Source: Bryobacteraceae bacterium
GTDB lineage: Bacteria; Acidobacteriota; Terriglobia; Bryobacterales; Bryobacteraceae
Direction of reading: 5' to 3'
Length of the DNA: 64,000 bases
Assembly: GCA_019187195.1 (NCBI GenBank)
Contig: JABAQT010000039.1
Span: forward strand, 1-64,000
Numbering within the stretch: the stretch's first letter is position 1; each line of letters opens with the position of its first letter. The position numbers and the translations under genes are program-made. Below, in pieces: positions 1 through 9,455 of the stretch. The notes under the pieces are model-generated. The model saw only the letters and a list, made by a program, of their open reading frames with translations, made no database searches and was not told where the DNA came from.

Positions 1-1
1 G

Positions 2-73
2 ACGTTCTCACCGGACGGGACGCTGACGCGCGGGGAACTGATGACGTTCCTGGTGCGTGCATTCTTCCCGTAA
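2..73 (+). CDS. C-terminal end of an SLH-domain protein (partial)
   Basis: Only the last 23 codons lie in the window, ending at TAA (71-73). The peptide contains FSPDGTLTRGELMTFLVRAF, which fits the conserved end of an S-layer homology (SLH) repeat (pattern F.P....TR.E....L.R). SLH repeats usually anchor exported proteins to the cell envelope. The gene is cut by the window edge, so its N-terminal function cannot be read. A strong terminator follows directly, so this is the end of a transcript. Confidence 0.7.
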   Translation, partial: TFSPDGTLTRGELMTFLVRAFFP

Positions 74-94
74 AACGAAACAAACCCAGGAACG

Positions 95-126
95 AAAAAG
101 CCCGGCCGGAGAGGCCGGGCTTTTTT
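95..126. terminator. Rho-independent terminator, probably bidirectional
   Basis: A perfect 13-bp stem (AAAAAGCCCGGCC, 95-107, and its complement at 113-125) closes a 5-nt loop and ends in a T run. The A run on the left arm gives the same structure on the minus strand. It therefore can serve both the SLH gene arriving from the left and the convergent sulfatase gene, whose stop is at 140. Confidence 0.9.
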
Positions 127-139
127 GCGTGTGCCCTGG

Positions 140-1558
140 CTACAGCAATCGCATCAGCCGCTGTACCTGGTCCGGATACTCCCTGGCTGAGTTCGAGACT
201 TCTTCCGGATCCAGTTTCAGGTCAAAAAGCACCGGCTTGGGCTCGGGAGCATTTCGCGCGCGCTTTCCCGTCTCTTCCATGTCAAAGCCGCGAATCAGCT
301 TATACCGTCCATCGCAGATCATTCGCCAGCGGCCGAAAGCCGACCGCACAAACTCGCGATGAGTCTTCACCCTTCCTTCGAGCAATGCCCGTAAACCGCG
401 GCTGTCCGGCTCATGAAGACGCGGCGCGGAGGCAAGCTCGAGAATCGTCGCCGCCAGATCGTGGTGGCTAACCAGTTCCTCGCAGACTACGCCGCTCCTG
501 ACCCCCGGGCCGCGGACATACAGCGGCACCGAGACCGAAGGCCGGTAAGGCATCCCCGCGGCCCATCGTTCATGGTCTCCCAGCATTTCCCCGTGATCGC
601 TCGAATAAATGACGTAGGTGTTTTCCGTCTCGCCGCGTTCGCGAATCTCCTCGAGAAACAGCCCCAGCAGCCGGTCGATATTCTCCACGATGGCCGAATA
701 GTTCCGCCGGATCGCGACATGCCGTTCCGGAGTATATTGCTCTGAATCAACAGGCTGCGGAAATGTCCGCCTTTGTTGGAGGCGCTGCATGCGGCGGGTG
801 GTGTCGAGCGGGTTTCGCGCCGCCGGAAACCCCAGTTGCAGAAACCAGGGGCGGTTCCGCGGCAGGCTCCGCAGCAGATTCAATCCCTCGGCGGCCACCC
901 AATTGTCATAGTATGCCTCCGCCGGCAGAGGGCACGCATCGGTGTTCAGATAGCCGTTCAGTCCCATGCGGCGGCGGTAGTCTTCCACATGAATCACGGC
1001 GAGGCCCCTGCTATGCAGGTAGGCCATGTAAGGGTCGCGCGCCTCGACAGCCCCGCTGAGCACCGCCTTCATCTTTCCCGCGCTGTCAAATCCATCCGTG
1101 AAGCCCCACTCGGGAAGAAAGCGCCGACCGTCGATTCCCCAGTCGAGCGTTGCCTTATGCAGTTCCAGGGTGCCGCAGGAGGCGACACGATATCCCACTT
1201 CCCGCAGCGACTGGTAAAACGTCGGCTGATCCAGCGGATAGTCCTCCGCATTCCCGCGAACCCCGCATCGCCAATAGTCTCTGCCGGACGCCAGGCAGGC
1301 TCGTGAAGGACCCGCCATCGGCGACGCCGACACCACCCTGGTGAAGCGAACCCCGGTTCTCGCTATCAGGTCGAGATTCGGTGTTTGCAGAGCCAATGAC
1401 TTACTTGCCCCCACCCAGTCGTGCCGGTGCTGGCTTGAAAGCACGAACAGCAGATTCGGCCGGCTCTTCATGGCGGCCCGGGAGGGTAAGACCACTGGGG
1501 CGAGCGCCAGCGGCAGCAACGCCCGGCGTGAGGGCCGCTCAATGGATTTCGCGGTCAT
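140..1558 (-). CDS. Sulfatase-fold protein lacking key catalytic residues
   Basis: 472 aa, alkaline-phosphatase/sulfatase superfamily. The N-terminus has an RR pair and a hydrophobic stretch (residues 11-29), which suggests a Tat-type or lipid-free signal peptide. The C-terminal metal site is intact (SSDHGEMLGDH, D321/H322). Two signature sites are altered. The motif that normally reads C/S-x-P-x-R, with Cys or Ser converted to formylglycine, reads A82-G-P-S-R86. The first metal-binding Asp site, normally T-D or D-D after RPNLLF, reads S41-S42. I rechecked both on the minus-strand codons. Arylsulfatase activity is therefore unlikely. It may be a binding protein or a relic. It stands alone and converges on the terminator at 95-126. 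Confidence 0.85.
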   Translation of the reverse strand: MTAKSIERPSRRALLPLALAPVVLPSRAAMKSRPNLLFVLSSQHRHDWVGASKSLALQTPNLDLIARTGVRFTRVVSASPMAGPSRACLASGRDYWRCGVRGNAEDYPLDQPTFYQSLREVGYRVASCGTLELHKATLDWGIDGRRFLPEWGFTDGFDSAGKMKAVLSGAVEARDPYMAYLHSRGLAVIHVEDYRRRMGLNGYLNTDACPLPAEAYYDNWVAAEGLNLLRSLPRNRPWFLQLGFPAARNPLDTTRRMQRLQQRRTFPQPVDSEQYTPERHVAIRRNYSAIVENIDRLLGLFLEEIRERGETENTYVIYSSDHGEMLGDHERWAAGMPYRPSVSVPLYVRGPGVRSGVVCEELVSHHDLAATILELASAPRLHEPDSRGLRALLEGRVKTHREFVRSAFGRWRMICDGRYKLIRGFDMEETGKRARNAPEPKPVLFDLKLDPEEVSNSAREYPDQVQRLMRLL

Positions 1559-1599
1559 TCCAACCTTTATTCAATTTTACAGCGCGAGGTCAGGCGCCA

Positions 1600-2331
1600 T
1601 TACCGGTATCTGCCGAGCAACTGGTTCCACCGGATCACCGCAAGATCCCAGAACGCCTTCATCCCACTGGCCAGGCTCACGCGCGTTCCCTCGACGTTGG
1701 CCCACTTCACCGGTGTCTCCACTGCCTTCAACCCGAGTTTCCGGGCCAGGAACAGGTTCTCCACATCGAATCCGAAACCGTCCAACCGTTGCCGCGAAAA
1801 GATCTTTTCCGCCGCTCCGGCATGATAAAGCTTGAATCCGCATTGCGTATCCCGGAACGGCAGCCGCATCACCAGCCGCATCACCAGGTTAAATATGCGT
1901 CCGGAAAGCTCGCGCGCCATGGGCTGGTGCACCGAAACCAGAGACCGGTCCAGGGCGCGCGAGCCGAAACTCACCAGCGCCTTCTCTTTTTCCGCCGCCG
2001 CGAACAGCTTGTCCACCTCCTCGATGGGAGCCGACAAGTCCGAGTCCGTGAACAGCCTCCAAACCCCCTTGGCCCGCAGCATCCCGTTCCGCACCGCATA
2101 GCCTTTACCCCGATTGCCGGGATTCGAAATCAGTTGCACCGCCGAGGCGCGCGACCCATACCCGCGCACGATCTCCGCCGTCCCGTCCTTCGATCCGTCG
2201 TCCACCACCAGCACCTCGATGAACGCCCATTCCCGCTCCCGCAAATACTCGAGAATCCGGTCCAGCGTCGCCGGAAGGCGGGTCTCTTCGTTGTAGGCGG
2301 GGATAATGATCGAGAGGGAGCGCAAGGTCAA
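1600..2331 (-). CDS. Family 2 glycosyltransferase, dolichyl/undecaprenyl-phosphate sugar transferase type
   Basis: 243 aa GT-A-fold enzyme. Residues 5-14 (LSIIIPAYNE) and the VVDDGSKDGT stretch bind the nucleotide sugar, and TDSDLSAP carries the DxD-like metal site. The later motifs DTQCGFKLY and GFGFDVE are typical of the DPM1/ALG5-like subgroup, which moves a hexose from a nucleotide donor to a polyprenyl phosphate on the cytoplasmic face. There is no membrane segment at the C-terminus, as in ALG5-short forms. The gene is divergent from lysS across only 29 bp. The sugar is unknown. Confidence 0.88.
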   Translation of the reverse strand: MTLRSLSIIIPAYNEETRLPATLDRILEYLREREWAFIEVLVVDDGSKDGTAEIVRGYGSRASAVQLISNPGNRGKGYAVRNGMLRAKGVWRLFTDSDLSAPIEEVDKLFAAAEKEKALVSFGSRALDRSLVSVHQPMARELSGRIFNLVMRLVMRLPFRDTQCGFKLYHAGAAEKIFSRQRLDGFGFDVENLFLARKLGLKAVETPVKWANVEGTRVSLASGMKAFWDLAVIRWNQLLGRYR

Positions 2332-2332
2332 T

Positions 2333-2338
2333 TATAAT
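2333..2338 (+). promoter_or_regulatory. -10 element (TATAAT) for lysS
   Basis: A perfect TATAAT lies 22 bp before the lysS start, in an AT-rich patch inside otherwise GC-rich DNA. No good -35 hexamer is seen 16-18 bp upstream, so the assignment rests on the -10 and on position. The same patch reads TATAAT on the minus strand, but there it lies at the first codon of the glycosyltransferase and cannot be its promoter. Confidence 0.5.
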
Positions 2339-2360
2339 ATTGAGTTTACGGGAGATTTGA

Positions 2361-3878
2361 TTGTCAACGGAAAATGAGCTGCTGGCCCAACGTCACGCGC
2401 GCATCGGCGAAATTGAGAAGCTGGGATATCGATCGTACGGACAGCGCTTTGACTTTACCCACACCATCCCCGGGATTCTGAGAGATTTCAGTTCCCGGAC
2501 CGCCGAAGAACTGGCCGAGCACCGCGTCGAAGTGAAGATCAGCGGCCGCATCTTCACCATCCGCAGGATGGGCAAAGCCGGATTCGCCCACCTGATGCAG
2601 CTTGGCGAGAAGCTCCAAATCTATGTGAAGAAAGATGCCGTCACGGCGCGCGAGTTCGATCTTTATCAGCTCCTCGACCTCGGCGACATTATCGGCGTCT
2701 GGGGTTACCTCTTCCGTACCCGCACCGGCGAGTTGAGTGTCCACGTGGAGGGGCTGACCTTCCTTTCGAAGACCCTCCTTTCCATGCCCGAGAAGTTTCA
2801 CGGCATCGAGGATGTCGAACTCCGCTATCGCCAGCGCTATCTGGACCTCATCGCGAATCCGGACACGATGAACGTCTTTCGCATTCGCGCCCGCATCGTC
2901 GCCTCCCTCCGCCGGCAACTCGAATCGCGCGGATTCATCGAGGTCGAAACCCCGATGATGCAACCCCTCCACGGCGGCGCCACCGCCCGTCCCTTCGTCA
3001 CTCATCACAACACGCTCGACGTCGATCTCTACCTTCGCATCGCTCCGGAACTCTATCTGAAACGCCTCATCGTGGGAGGCATGGAGCGGGTCTACGAAAT
3101 CAACCGTAACTTTCGCAACGAGGGCGTCTCCACCCAGCACAACCCCGAGTTCACCATGCTCGAGTTCTACCAGGCCTACACCGATTACCTCGGCCTGATG
3201 GATCTCTCCGTCGAGCTGTTGCGCGAGACCGCCATCGACGCCACCGGATCCCCCAGGGTCGAGTACGGCGAGGCGACGCTCGATTTCTCCCATATCCGCC
3301 GCTTCACCATTCGCGAGGCCGTGATCCGCTTCTGGAAAGAGGACGCCACGCGCCCCTCGATGGACAATGTACGCGATCCCGAGTGGCTCGCGCGCCACTC
3401 CCACCGCCATACCCCTGGTGAACAACTCGTCGAGATCTTCGAGCGGGTTGCCGAGCCCCAACTGATCGACCCCACCATCATCCACGAATACCCCGTCGAA
3501 ACCTCTCCGCTATCGAAAAACAATCCCCTCGACCCGGCCTTCGTCGACCGCTTCGAAATCTACGCCGCCGGCATGGAGATCGGCAACGCCTACACCGAGT
3601 TGAACGACCCCCAGGAACAGCGGCGGCGCTTTGAAATGCAACTCGGCATGCGCGAGCGCGGTGACGACGAAGCTCACCAGATGGACGAAGACTACATCCG
3701 CGCGCTCTGCTACGGTATGCCGCCCACGGGCGGGGAAGGCATCGGCATTGATCGTCTCACCATGCTTCTTACCAACCGCCAGTCCATCCGCGACGTGATC
3801 CTGTTTCCCCTCCTGCGCCCCGAGGGCGCCATCGGCATCGCCGGCCAATTGCGGGCCCTCGAAGATGGCGGGAAGTAG
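2361..3878 (+). CDS. lysS: Lysyl-tRNA synthetase, class II
   Basis: 505 aa, the usual length of bacterial class II LysRS. It has an N-terminal OB-fold anticodon-binding domain (about residues 50-150) followed by the class II catalytic core. Motif 2 is seen as [20 protein letters not shown] and motif 3 as [10 protein letters not shown]. The enzyme charges tRNA-Lys in the cytoplasm. The start is TTG: GGGAG at 2350-2354 sits 6 nt upstream, and the nearby ATG at 2373 is out of frame. A LolC/E-like permease gene follows after 9 nt and is probably cotranscribed. Confidence 0.97.
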   Translation: MSTENELLAQRHARIGEIEKLGYRSYGQRFDFTHTIPGILRDFSSRTAEELAEHRVEVKISGRIFTIRRMGKAGFAHLMQLGEKLQIYVKKDAVTAREFDLYQLLDLGDIIGVWGYLFRTRTGELSVHVEGLTFLSKTLLSMPEKFHGIEDVELRYRQRYLDLIANPDTMNVFRIRARIVASLRRQLESRGFIEVETPMMQPLHGGATARPFVTHHNTLDVDLYLRIAPELYLKRLIVGGMERVYEINRNFRNEGVSTQHNPEFTMLEFYQAYTDYLGLMDLSVELLRETAIDATGSPRVEYGEATLDFSHIRRFTIREAVIRFWKEDATRPSMDNVRDPEWLARHSHRHTPGEQLVEIFERVAEPQLIDPTIIHEYPVETSPLSKNNPLDPAFVDRFEIYAAGMEIGNAYTELNDPQEQRRRFEMQLGMRERGDDEAHQMDEDYIRALCYGMPPTGGEGIGIDRLTMLLTNRQSIRDVILFPLLRPEGAIGIAGQLRALEDGGK

Positions 3879-3887
3879 AGACGCCGC

Positions 3888-5153
3888 GTGAAAGTCCGGA
3901 TGCGCCGGTTGCCGTTCGGCTTTTCGCGCTTTGAACTTTTTGTCGCCATGCGCTATCTGCGCGCCCGGCGTAAGCAGACCGTCATCTCCGTCGTAACTCT
4001 TATCTCGGTTCTCGGGGTGGCGGCGGGCGTAATGGCGCTCATTATTGCGCTCGCCATCAACAGCGGCTTTCGCGCCACGCTCCAGCGCACCTTGCTCGGC
4101 GCCACGGCCCACGTCAGCATCCTTGAAAAGGAGCCTGGCCCCGGCATTGAGAACTGGCGCGAACTCATTCCCAAACTCGAGCGCCTGCGCTATGTCCAGG
4201 CGGCCGCGCCGACCCTCTACGGGGGTGTTTTCCTGCTCGGACCCATGCAGGCCCACGAAGCCGTCCTCAAGGGCATTCAGCCAGGCTCCCCCGTTCATTG
4301 GAACGACCTCAAGCGCAATATGAAACAAGGCTCCCTCGGCGCGCTGGAACGGTCAAACGGCCTGCCCGGGATCATCCTCGGCTCGCGCCTCGCCGAATCG
4401 ACCGGCATGACCCTCAACAGCCGCGTCACGGTTATCAGCCCGCAAGGGCAGCTCACCCCATTCGGCCAGCGCCCGGCCTACTATCCCTTCCGGGTCGTGG
4501 GCATCTTCGAAACCGGATTCTACGATATCGACCGGCTCTGGGCGTTCACCACCATGAAGAATGTCCAGAACGTGCTTTCCGTCGACGATGTCGCCAACTC
4601 CATCGAATTGAAAGTCTATCCCATCGACAAAGCCGGGGAGGTGGCAAAGGCGGCCGAATCGATCGTCGGTCCGAAACTTTCCGCCACCAGTTGGATGGAG
4701 CAGAACCGCCAGATCCTGAATGCGCTCCGGATGGAGCGCGCGGTCACCGTCATCACCATAGGGCTCATTCAGTTGGTGGCCGCTCTGAACATCCTCATCT
4801 CGCTGGTCATGATGGTGATGGAGAAACACCGCGACATCGCCCTGCTGGTCTCGATGGGCGCGCGCCGCGATCAGATTCGCCGCATTTTCCTTTGCCAGGG
4901 CCTGCTCATCGGCATTACAGGAGTGATCATCGGGTTGATCCTCGGTTACGGAATCAGCTACTTTGCCGGACACGGCCGGTGGATCAGGCTCGACGAATCC
5001 GTCTATGCCCTGAGTTATGTCCCGTTTGAGCCCCGCTGGCGGGACGGAGTCTGGGTGGGCGGCGGCGCGATCCTCGTGAGTCTTCTCGCCACGCTCTACC
5101 CCGCTCGAAGCGCCACGCGCATCCTTCCCGCCGAAGCGTTGCGTTATGAATAG
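3888..5153 (+). CDS. LolC/LolE-like ABC transporter permease (FtsX/MacB fold)
   Basis: 421 aa membrane protein with the LolC/E layout: one membrane helix near residues 24-48, a large periplasmic domain, then three helices at the C-terminus (about 285-405). The N-terminal FELFVAMRYLRARRKQ and the C-terminal ARSATRILPAEALRYE are typical of the lipoprotein-releasing family, which passes mature lipoproteins from the inner membrane to LolA. The start is GTG at 3888; ATG at 3900 is in frame and possible. No LolD-type ATPase is adjacent, so the ATPase must be encoded elsewhere. It is cotranscribed with lysS by spacing. Confidence 0.85.
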   Translation: MKVRMRRLPFGFSRFELFVAMRYLRARRKQTVISVVTLISVLGVAAGVMALIIALAINSGFRATLQRTLLGATAHVSILEKEPGPGIENWRELIPKLERLRYVQAAAPTLYGGVFLLGPMQAHEAVLKGIQPGSPVHWNDLKRNMKQGSLGALERSNGLPGIILGSRLAESTGMTLNSRVTVISPQGQLTPFGQRPAYYPFRVVGIFETGFYDIDRLWAFTTMKNVQNVLSVDDVANSIELKVYPIDKAGEVAKAAESIVGPKLSATSWMEQNRQILNALRMERAVTVITIGLIQLVAALNILISLVMMVMEKHRDIALLVSMGARRDQIRRIFLCQGLLIGITGVIIGLILGYGISYFAGHGRWIRLDESVYALSYVPFEPRWRDGVWVGGGAILVSLLATLYPARSATRILPAEALRYE

Positions 5154-5159
5154 CCCGCC

Positions 5160-5411
5160 TTAGGCTTCCGCCAGCAGGTGAGGCGGACAGCAGGCGAGCA
5201 GTTCGCCTTCGTTGACTCCGGTTGCCCTGGCGTATTGCCGGATGTAACTGCGGCGGTAGATGCCGCCGGGCAGTTCGCCCCAGCGGCCCTCCTCGATTGC
5301 CGCAAGCCACGATGTCCGGATCTTGGTGAATTCCGCAATCTGTCTCAGTGAGAGTCCTCTCTCCTCACGAATCGCTGCCAGATTGATAGGGATTTGCGTC
5401 AACACGTCCAT
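5160..5411 (-). CDS. Small HTH protein resembling the RodZ N-terminal domain
   Basis: 83 aa, almost entirely one helix-turn-helix of the RodZ/HTH_25 type. The stretch LRQIAEFTKIRTSWLAAIEE followed by a GGIYRRSYIRQYA pattern is the family hallmark. RodZ proteins continue with a membrane helix and a periplasmic domain; here the protein ends soon after the HTH, so it is probably a soluble DNA-binding or protein-binding protein. A GGGAG ribosome site precedes the ATG. It converges on the LolC/E-like gene and diverges from the YfiR-like gene. Confidence 0.8.
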   Translation of the reverse strand: MDVLTQIPINLAAIREERGLSLRQIAEFTKIRTSWLAAIEEGRWGELPGGIYRRSYIRQYARATGVNEGELLACCPPHLLAEA

Positions 5412-5525
5412 AGTGGTCTCCCTGTGGGGGATCTATCGGCTGTTGGCCGCCTTACCATTACCCCCAAGTTCAGAGTACCGGCAGAAATCTCTCAAATTCT
5501 CCGTTTTACCCCCGATAAGACTCGC

Positions 5526-6068
5526 GTGAGCAGAAGCATCCTCCATTGCGGCTTCTTTTTCTGGGCAGCGTTCACTCTCCACGCCGGTGATGCACCCCAA
5601 CCTTCAGGGCAGGACCGCATGGCCGGCATCCTCCTCCGCATCGCGCGCCTGGTCGAATGGCCCGATACTCCTTCTAAACCGGAGTTTCTCATCGGCATCG
5701 CCGGCTCCGATCCCGATGAAGCCACGCTCTGTCTGCTTTCCCATCCTGAAAGCTCTCTTCCCGCTCCCGTCGAAGTGCGCCGCGTCGCCTCCGTGGCCGA
5801 AATGCGGCGCTTTCGCATCGTCTTCCTGGGGCGTTCCCTGGGCTCCAACATGAAGGTGATCCTCCATGATCTGCGGGGCTCCGGAGTCCTCACGGTGTCT
5901 TCCCGCCCGGGTTTCGGCGAGATGGGCGGGATGATCGAGTTGAACAACCGCCCCGAGGACCGGCCATTGATTCTCAATGCGGACGCCGCCCGCCGCGATG
6001 GTTTCCGCTTTCACGTGAGCCTGCTCAGCGTCGCCCGGCTCGCCCGCTCCGGGATCCTCGCCCAATAA
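5526..6068 (+). CDS. YfiR-like periplasmic protein (DUF4154)
   Basis: 180 aa from the GTG at 5526. This start gives a clean signal peptide ([20 protein letters not shown]); the open frame extends further upstream but would overlap the divergent HTH gene. The mature part matches the DUF4154/YfiR pattern: a motif around VEWP, a central IVFLGRSLG strand, a GVLTVSS...GGMIEL segment and a C-terminal SLLSVARL helix. YfiR is a periplasmic regulator of a membrane diguanylate cyclase in Pseudomonas; in other bacteria such proteins often sit beside sensor kinases. Here the hybrid kinase follows 4 nt later, so it is likely that kinase's periplasmic partner. Confidence 0.8.
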   Translation: MSRSILHCGFFFWAAFTLHAGDAPQPSGQDRMAGILLRIARLVEWPDTPSKPEFLIGIAGSDPDEATLCLLSHPESSLPAPVEVRRVASVAEMRRFRIVFLGRSLGSNMKVILHDLRGSGVLTVSSRPGFGEMGGMIELNNRPEDRPLILNADAARRDGFRFHVSLLSVARLARSGILAQ

Positions 6069-6072
6069 TCCC

Positions 6073-8409
6073 GTGTTTCGCTTCCTTCGACGCCTCTCCA
6101 TCCAGCGCAAACTGATTGCGGTGACCGGCGCTGCCGGCTGCGCCGCCCAACTGCTCACCTGTCTCGTCTATTTCAGCTATCAGTCAATCCAGATGCAGAA
6201 AAATCTGCGTCAGGATATGTCCGCCGTTGCTTCCGTCCTCGCCTCCAGTTCCACGGCGGTGCTCATTTTTCATGATCGCAAGGCCGCCCTCGCCAATCTC
6301 CAGGTTGCGCAGCGCGATTCCCGTTTCGCCGCCGCCGCCGTCTATGATCAGCGGGGCCGTCTGTTCGCCGCCTGCGGGGGCGATGGGCCCTCCGCTCTGC
6401 CCGTTCCCAAAGTGCCCCGCTCCGGCGGCTCATACCGCAACGGTGAGTATGTCGAACTGTTCGAGCCCATCGTCCATGAAGGCGAGCGGATCGGCACAGT
6501 CTACCTCCAGGCCGATTACCGCCGGCTTGGCAGCGGCATTCGCCGCTTTTTCTGGATTTCAGGAGGCATCGCCGTCTCCGGCATGCTCCTCATCCTCTTC
6601 CTCTCCTTTCATCTGCAGCGCATTATCAGCCGTCCGATTCTTGCCCTTGCCCATCTCGCCCGGCGTATCTCGAGTGAACGCTGCTATCACCTCCGGGCCG
6701 AAAGGCGATCCGGCGACGAAGTGGGAGAGCTCATTGACGCCTTTAACGACATGCTCGCCGCCATCGAGTCGCGCGATGCCGCGCTCGCGCGCCAGCGAGA
6801 GCGCCTCGAGGTGCAGGTGGCCGCGCGCACCGCCGACCTCATGAACATGAATCGGGAACTACGCCAGGCCAAGGAAAAGGCCGAGTCGGCTACCCGCCTC
6901 AAGAGCGATTTCCTCGCCAACATGAGCCATGAAATCCGCACTCCAATGAACGGAATCATAGGCCTCACCCAACTCACGCTCTCCACCGAACTCAACCTCG
7001 AGCAGCGGGAAAATCTCACGCTCGTCCGAAACTCCGCCGAATCACTCCTGACGGTTATCAACGACATCCTGGATTTCTCGAAAGTCGAGGCGGGAAAGAT
7101 TGTCCTCGAGGAATCGCCATTCAGCCTCGGTGAAGCAGTGATGGAATCCGTCAGAATTCTCGCATTGCGCGCCCATGAGCGCGGCCTCGATCTCGGCGTT
7201 CGTCTGGAAACCAATGTTCCGGACCGGTTGATCGGTGACGCCGCCCGCCTGCGCCAGGTACTCTTCAATCTCCTCGGGAATGCCGTGAAGTTCACCGAAC
7301 GGGGCGAAATTCTTCTGGCTGTCAGCCTCGATCAGGCGGGGGAATCCGGCGTAATGTTACGCTTCGACATCTCCGATACGGGAATCGGCATCCCTGAAGA
7401 TCGTCAACGCGCCATCTTCGATTCCTTCACCCAGGCCGACGGTTCCATTGCGCGCCGCTTCGGAGGAACCGGACTGGGCCTCGCCATCAGCCTGCGGTTC
7501 GTGCGCCTCATGGGCGGCGAAATGACCGTCGAGAGCCGGACCGGCGAGGGGAGCCGCTTCAGCTTCACTGCCCTGTTCCGCCTGGCCCTCGACGCAACCA
7601 CAACCGCCGCTTCGAACCCCGTGGCCGGCCGGAGGATCCTCCTGCTTGAATCCCATGAATTCTCGCGCCGCGCACTGGAAGACGCTTTGACTCACCGGGG
7701 GGCTTCCGTCCAGTCCAACCTGGCCGCCGCCGAAATCAAACAACTTTCCCCGGATGCTCCTCCCTACGATGTGGCCCTGCTCGATGCGCATATCCGCGGA
7801 GAGAACTCCCTCGAACTGGCGCGGACATTGACCGGCCGGGGGCTGGCCAAGCGGGTGGTCCTCATGTTCCGCTCATTTGGCGACGGCGCACAACGACGGC
7901 AGGCGCAACATCTCGGGCTATCCTGCTCCCTGACAAAACCCGTCTTGCCCGTTCACGTGGCGCAACTGCTGGCCGTTTCCACCGATTCCGCTCAGCCGGC
8001 TTCTTTCCGCTCCGCGCCCCCGCCGGGTGAATCGCTCCATAGACTCCGCATACTGCTGGCCGAGGATAACGCGGTCAACCAGAGGGTGGCCGTCCGGCTT
8101 CTCGAGAAGCGCGGCCACCAGGTCAGCGTAGCCGTCAACGGCGTCGAAGCCCTCGAGGCGCTTCGCCTCGGCCGTTTCGACCTTGTCCTGATGGACATCC
8201 AAATGCCGGTCATGGATGGGGTCGAAACGGTGGCCCACATCCGCGAACTCGAACGGTCTTCCGGTTCCCATCTGCCGGTCATCGCTCTCACCGCTCACGC
8301 AATGAAAGATGACAAGGCCCACTGCCTCGCCGCCGGAATGGACGGCTACGTCAGCAAACCCATCGATCCCGATGAGCTTTTCGCCGTCATGGACAAAGTG
8401 ATCTCCTAG
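6073..8409 (+). CDS. Hybrid sensor histidine kinase with HAMP and two receiver domains
   Basis: 778 aa, GTG start. Order: membrane helix (about 12-35), periplasmic sensor region, second helix (160-180), HAMP (to about 235), coiled coil, HisKA with phospho-acceptor H286 in [10 protein letters not shown], HATPase (N, G1 and G2 boxes between about 385 and 500), then two receiver-like domains. The first (about 515-640) lacks the acidic pair ([11 protein letters not shown] where ILVVDDN is usual). The second is complete (LLAEDN, D708 in LMDIQMP). There is no Hpt domain, so an Hpt partner or direct output must be elsewhere. It is coupled to the YfiR-like gene and shares its stop region with the convergent hydrolase. 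Confidence 0.93.
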   Translation: MFRFLRRLSIQRKLIAVTGAAGCAAQLLTCLVYFSYQSIQMQKNLRQDMSAVASVLASSSTAVLIFHDRKAALANLQVAQRDSRFAAAAVYDQRGRLFAACGGDGPSALPVPKVPRSGGSYRNGEYVELFEPIVHEGERIGTVYLQADYRRLGSGIRRFFWISGGIAVSGMLLILFLSFHLQRIISRPILALAHLARRISSERCYHLRAERRSGDEVGELIDAFNDMLAAIESRDAALARQRERLEVQVAARTADLMNMNRELRQAKEKAESATRLKSDFLANMSHEIRTPMNGIIGLTQLTLSTELNLEQRENLTLVRNSAESLLTVINDILDFSKVEAGKIVLEESPFSLGEAVMESVRILALRAHERGLDLGVRLETNVPDRLIGDAARLRQVLFNLLGNAVKFTERGEILLAVSLDQAGESGVMLRFDISDTGIGIPEDRQRAIFDSFTQADGSIARRFGGTGLGLAISLRFVRLMGGEMTVESRTGEGSRFSFTALFRLALDATTTAASNPVAGRRILLLESHEFSRRALEDALTHRGASVQSNLAAAEIKQLSPDAPPYDVALLDAHIRGENSLELARTLTGRGLAKRVVLMFRSFGDGAQRRQAQHLGLSCSLTKPVLPVHVAQLLAVSTDSAQPASFRSAPPPGESLHRLRILLAEDNAVNQRVAVRLLEKRGHQVSVAVNGVEALEALRLGRFDLVLMDIQMPVMDGVETVAHIRELERSSGSHLPVIALTAHAMKDDKAHCLAAGMDGYVSKPIDPDELFAVMDKVIS

Positions 8410-9371
8410 TGGGGAATATCCCCGTGCGGCTTGCCCTGGGAGATCTCCTCGAACGTATCCTTCACCTGCACAGGCAGGAACGGCCCCACCCAATTCTTCA
8501 CGCTATCGGGCAGTTTCAGTGTCGTCGCAACGGGCGCGCCACCCTTCATCGTCACCAGGTCGTTCAACTTCTTCCCCGACTTCATCGCCCGGTCCACGCC
8601 GCTCCGCAACTGCCGCATGAACGCCTCTTCCCCGCTCAGCACCTCTCTCCCCCCTTTGGGGCCATGTCCGGGCAACACCTGGACCACGTCCAATGCCGCG
8701 GCTTTCGCCACAACCGACGGCCAGTTTCCGATGTTGCCATCCGCCGTGAAGTTGTAAGGTCCGTTCGTCACGGCGTCGCCGGTGCAGATGATCTTCTCCT
8801 TGGGCAGATACGCAAAGCCGTCGCCCCGCGTATGCGCCCATCCGAAATAGTGGAACTCGACTCGCCTGTTGCCGTCCTCCAACACGAACATCGGCTTGTT
8901 GAAGGTCTGCCGCGGCGGTTCCGCCGTCGCCAGTTTCAGCTTGCGCACATCCTCCCGCGTTTCAGCCGCCTCGCGCCAGCGCTTCGGCTCATAGCGCTTC
9001 ATCTCTTCGGCGACACCCACGTAGGCGAGCGTTGTCGCCCCCAGTTTCGTCCAAACCGGGTTCCCGTAGGCGTGATCTCCATGATGATGCGTATCGAAAA
9101 CATACTTCACGGGCTTCTTCGAGAGTTTCCTGATATCCCGAAGCAACAGGTCCGCACCGCTTGGGAAATTGGCATCCACCACAATGAGGTAATCCTTCAT
9201 CTCGATCACCACATTGTTGCAGTGGCCCTTGTCCTGCACATCTCCCTCGCGGAACCAGACGCCCGGAGCCGCCTGCTCCATCGTGTCCGGTTTGGCGTCC
9301 GACTGAGTCACCGCCAGGCCCAGCGCCGCCAGCCCGGCAAACACACCCGCCCACACTCTCCGTTGAGTCAT
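8406..9371 (-). CDS. Metallo-beta-lactamase-fold hydrolase, secreted
   Basis: 321 aa from the ATG at 9371. The signal peptide is hydrophobic ([20 protein letters not shown]). The zinc site HxHxDH is present as [10 protein letters not shown], with later ligands in [10 protein letters not shown] and a TGDAV motif that supplies the bridging Asp. The substrate cannot be read; the fold covers lactonases, glyoxalases and beta-lactamases. The open frame runs 420 codons further upstream, but that part is antisense to ispG and is not credible. Its TAG stop overlaps the TAG of the convergent kinase in the palindrome CTAG. Confidence 0.87.
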   Translation of the reverse strand: MTQRRVWAGVFAGLAALGLAVTQSDAKPDTMEQAAPGVWFREGDVQDKGHCNNVVIEMKDYLIVVDANFPSGADLLLRDIRKLSKKPVKYVFDTHHHGDHAYGNPVWTKLGATTLAYVGVAEEMKRYEPKRWREAAETREDVRKLKLATAEPPRQTFNKPMFVLEDGNRRVEFHYFGWAHTRGDGFAYLPKEKIICTGDAVTNGPYNFTADGNIGNWPSVVAKAAALDVVQVLPGHGPKGGREVLSGEEAFMRQLRSGVDRAMKSGKKLNDLVTMKGGAPVATTLKLPDSVKNWVGPFLPVQVKDTFEEISQGKPHGDIPH

Positions 9372-9425
9372 ATCCCGGCCTCGTTTCGCAAAGAATCTTA
9401 CACGGAAGGACGGAAGGGATGCAAC

Positions 9426-9434
9426 TGGTAAAAT
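9426..9434 (+). promoter_or_regulatory. Extended -10 element for ispG
   Basis: TGGTAAAAT fits an extended -10 (TGn followed by a TATAAT-like hexamer) 21 bp before the ispG ATG. No -35 at the right distance is convincing, as is common for extended -10 promoters. Confidence 0.4.
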
Positions 9435-9455
9435 GAAGTTTTCTGGGGAGGCAAG

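Noticed and set aside
2331..2336. TATAAT on the minus strand as glycosyltransferase promoter
   Set aside because: It would place the transcription start inside the coding region.
2364..3485. 373-codon frame antisense to lysS
   Set aside because: Same GC-driven shadow; lysS motifs on the other strand are unambiguous.
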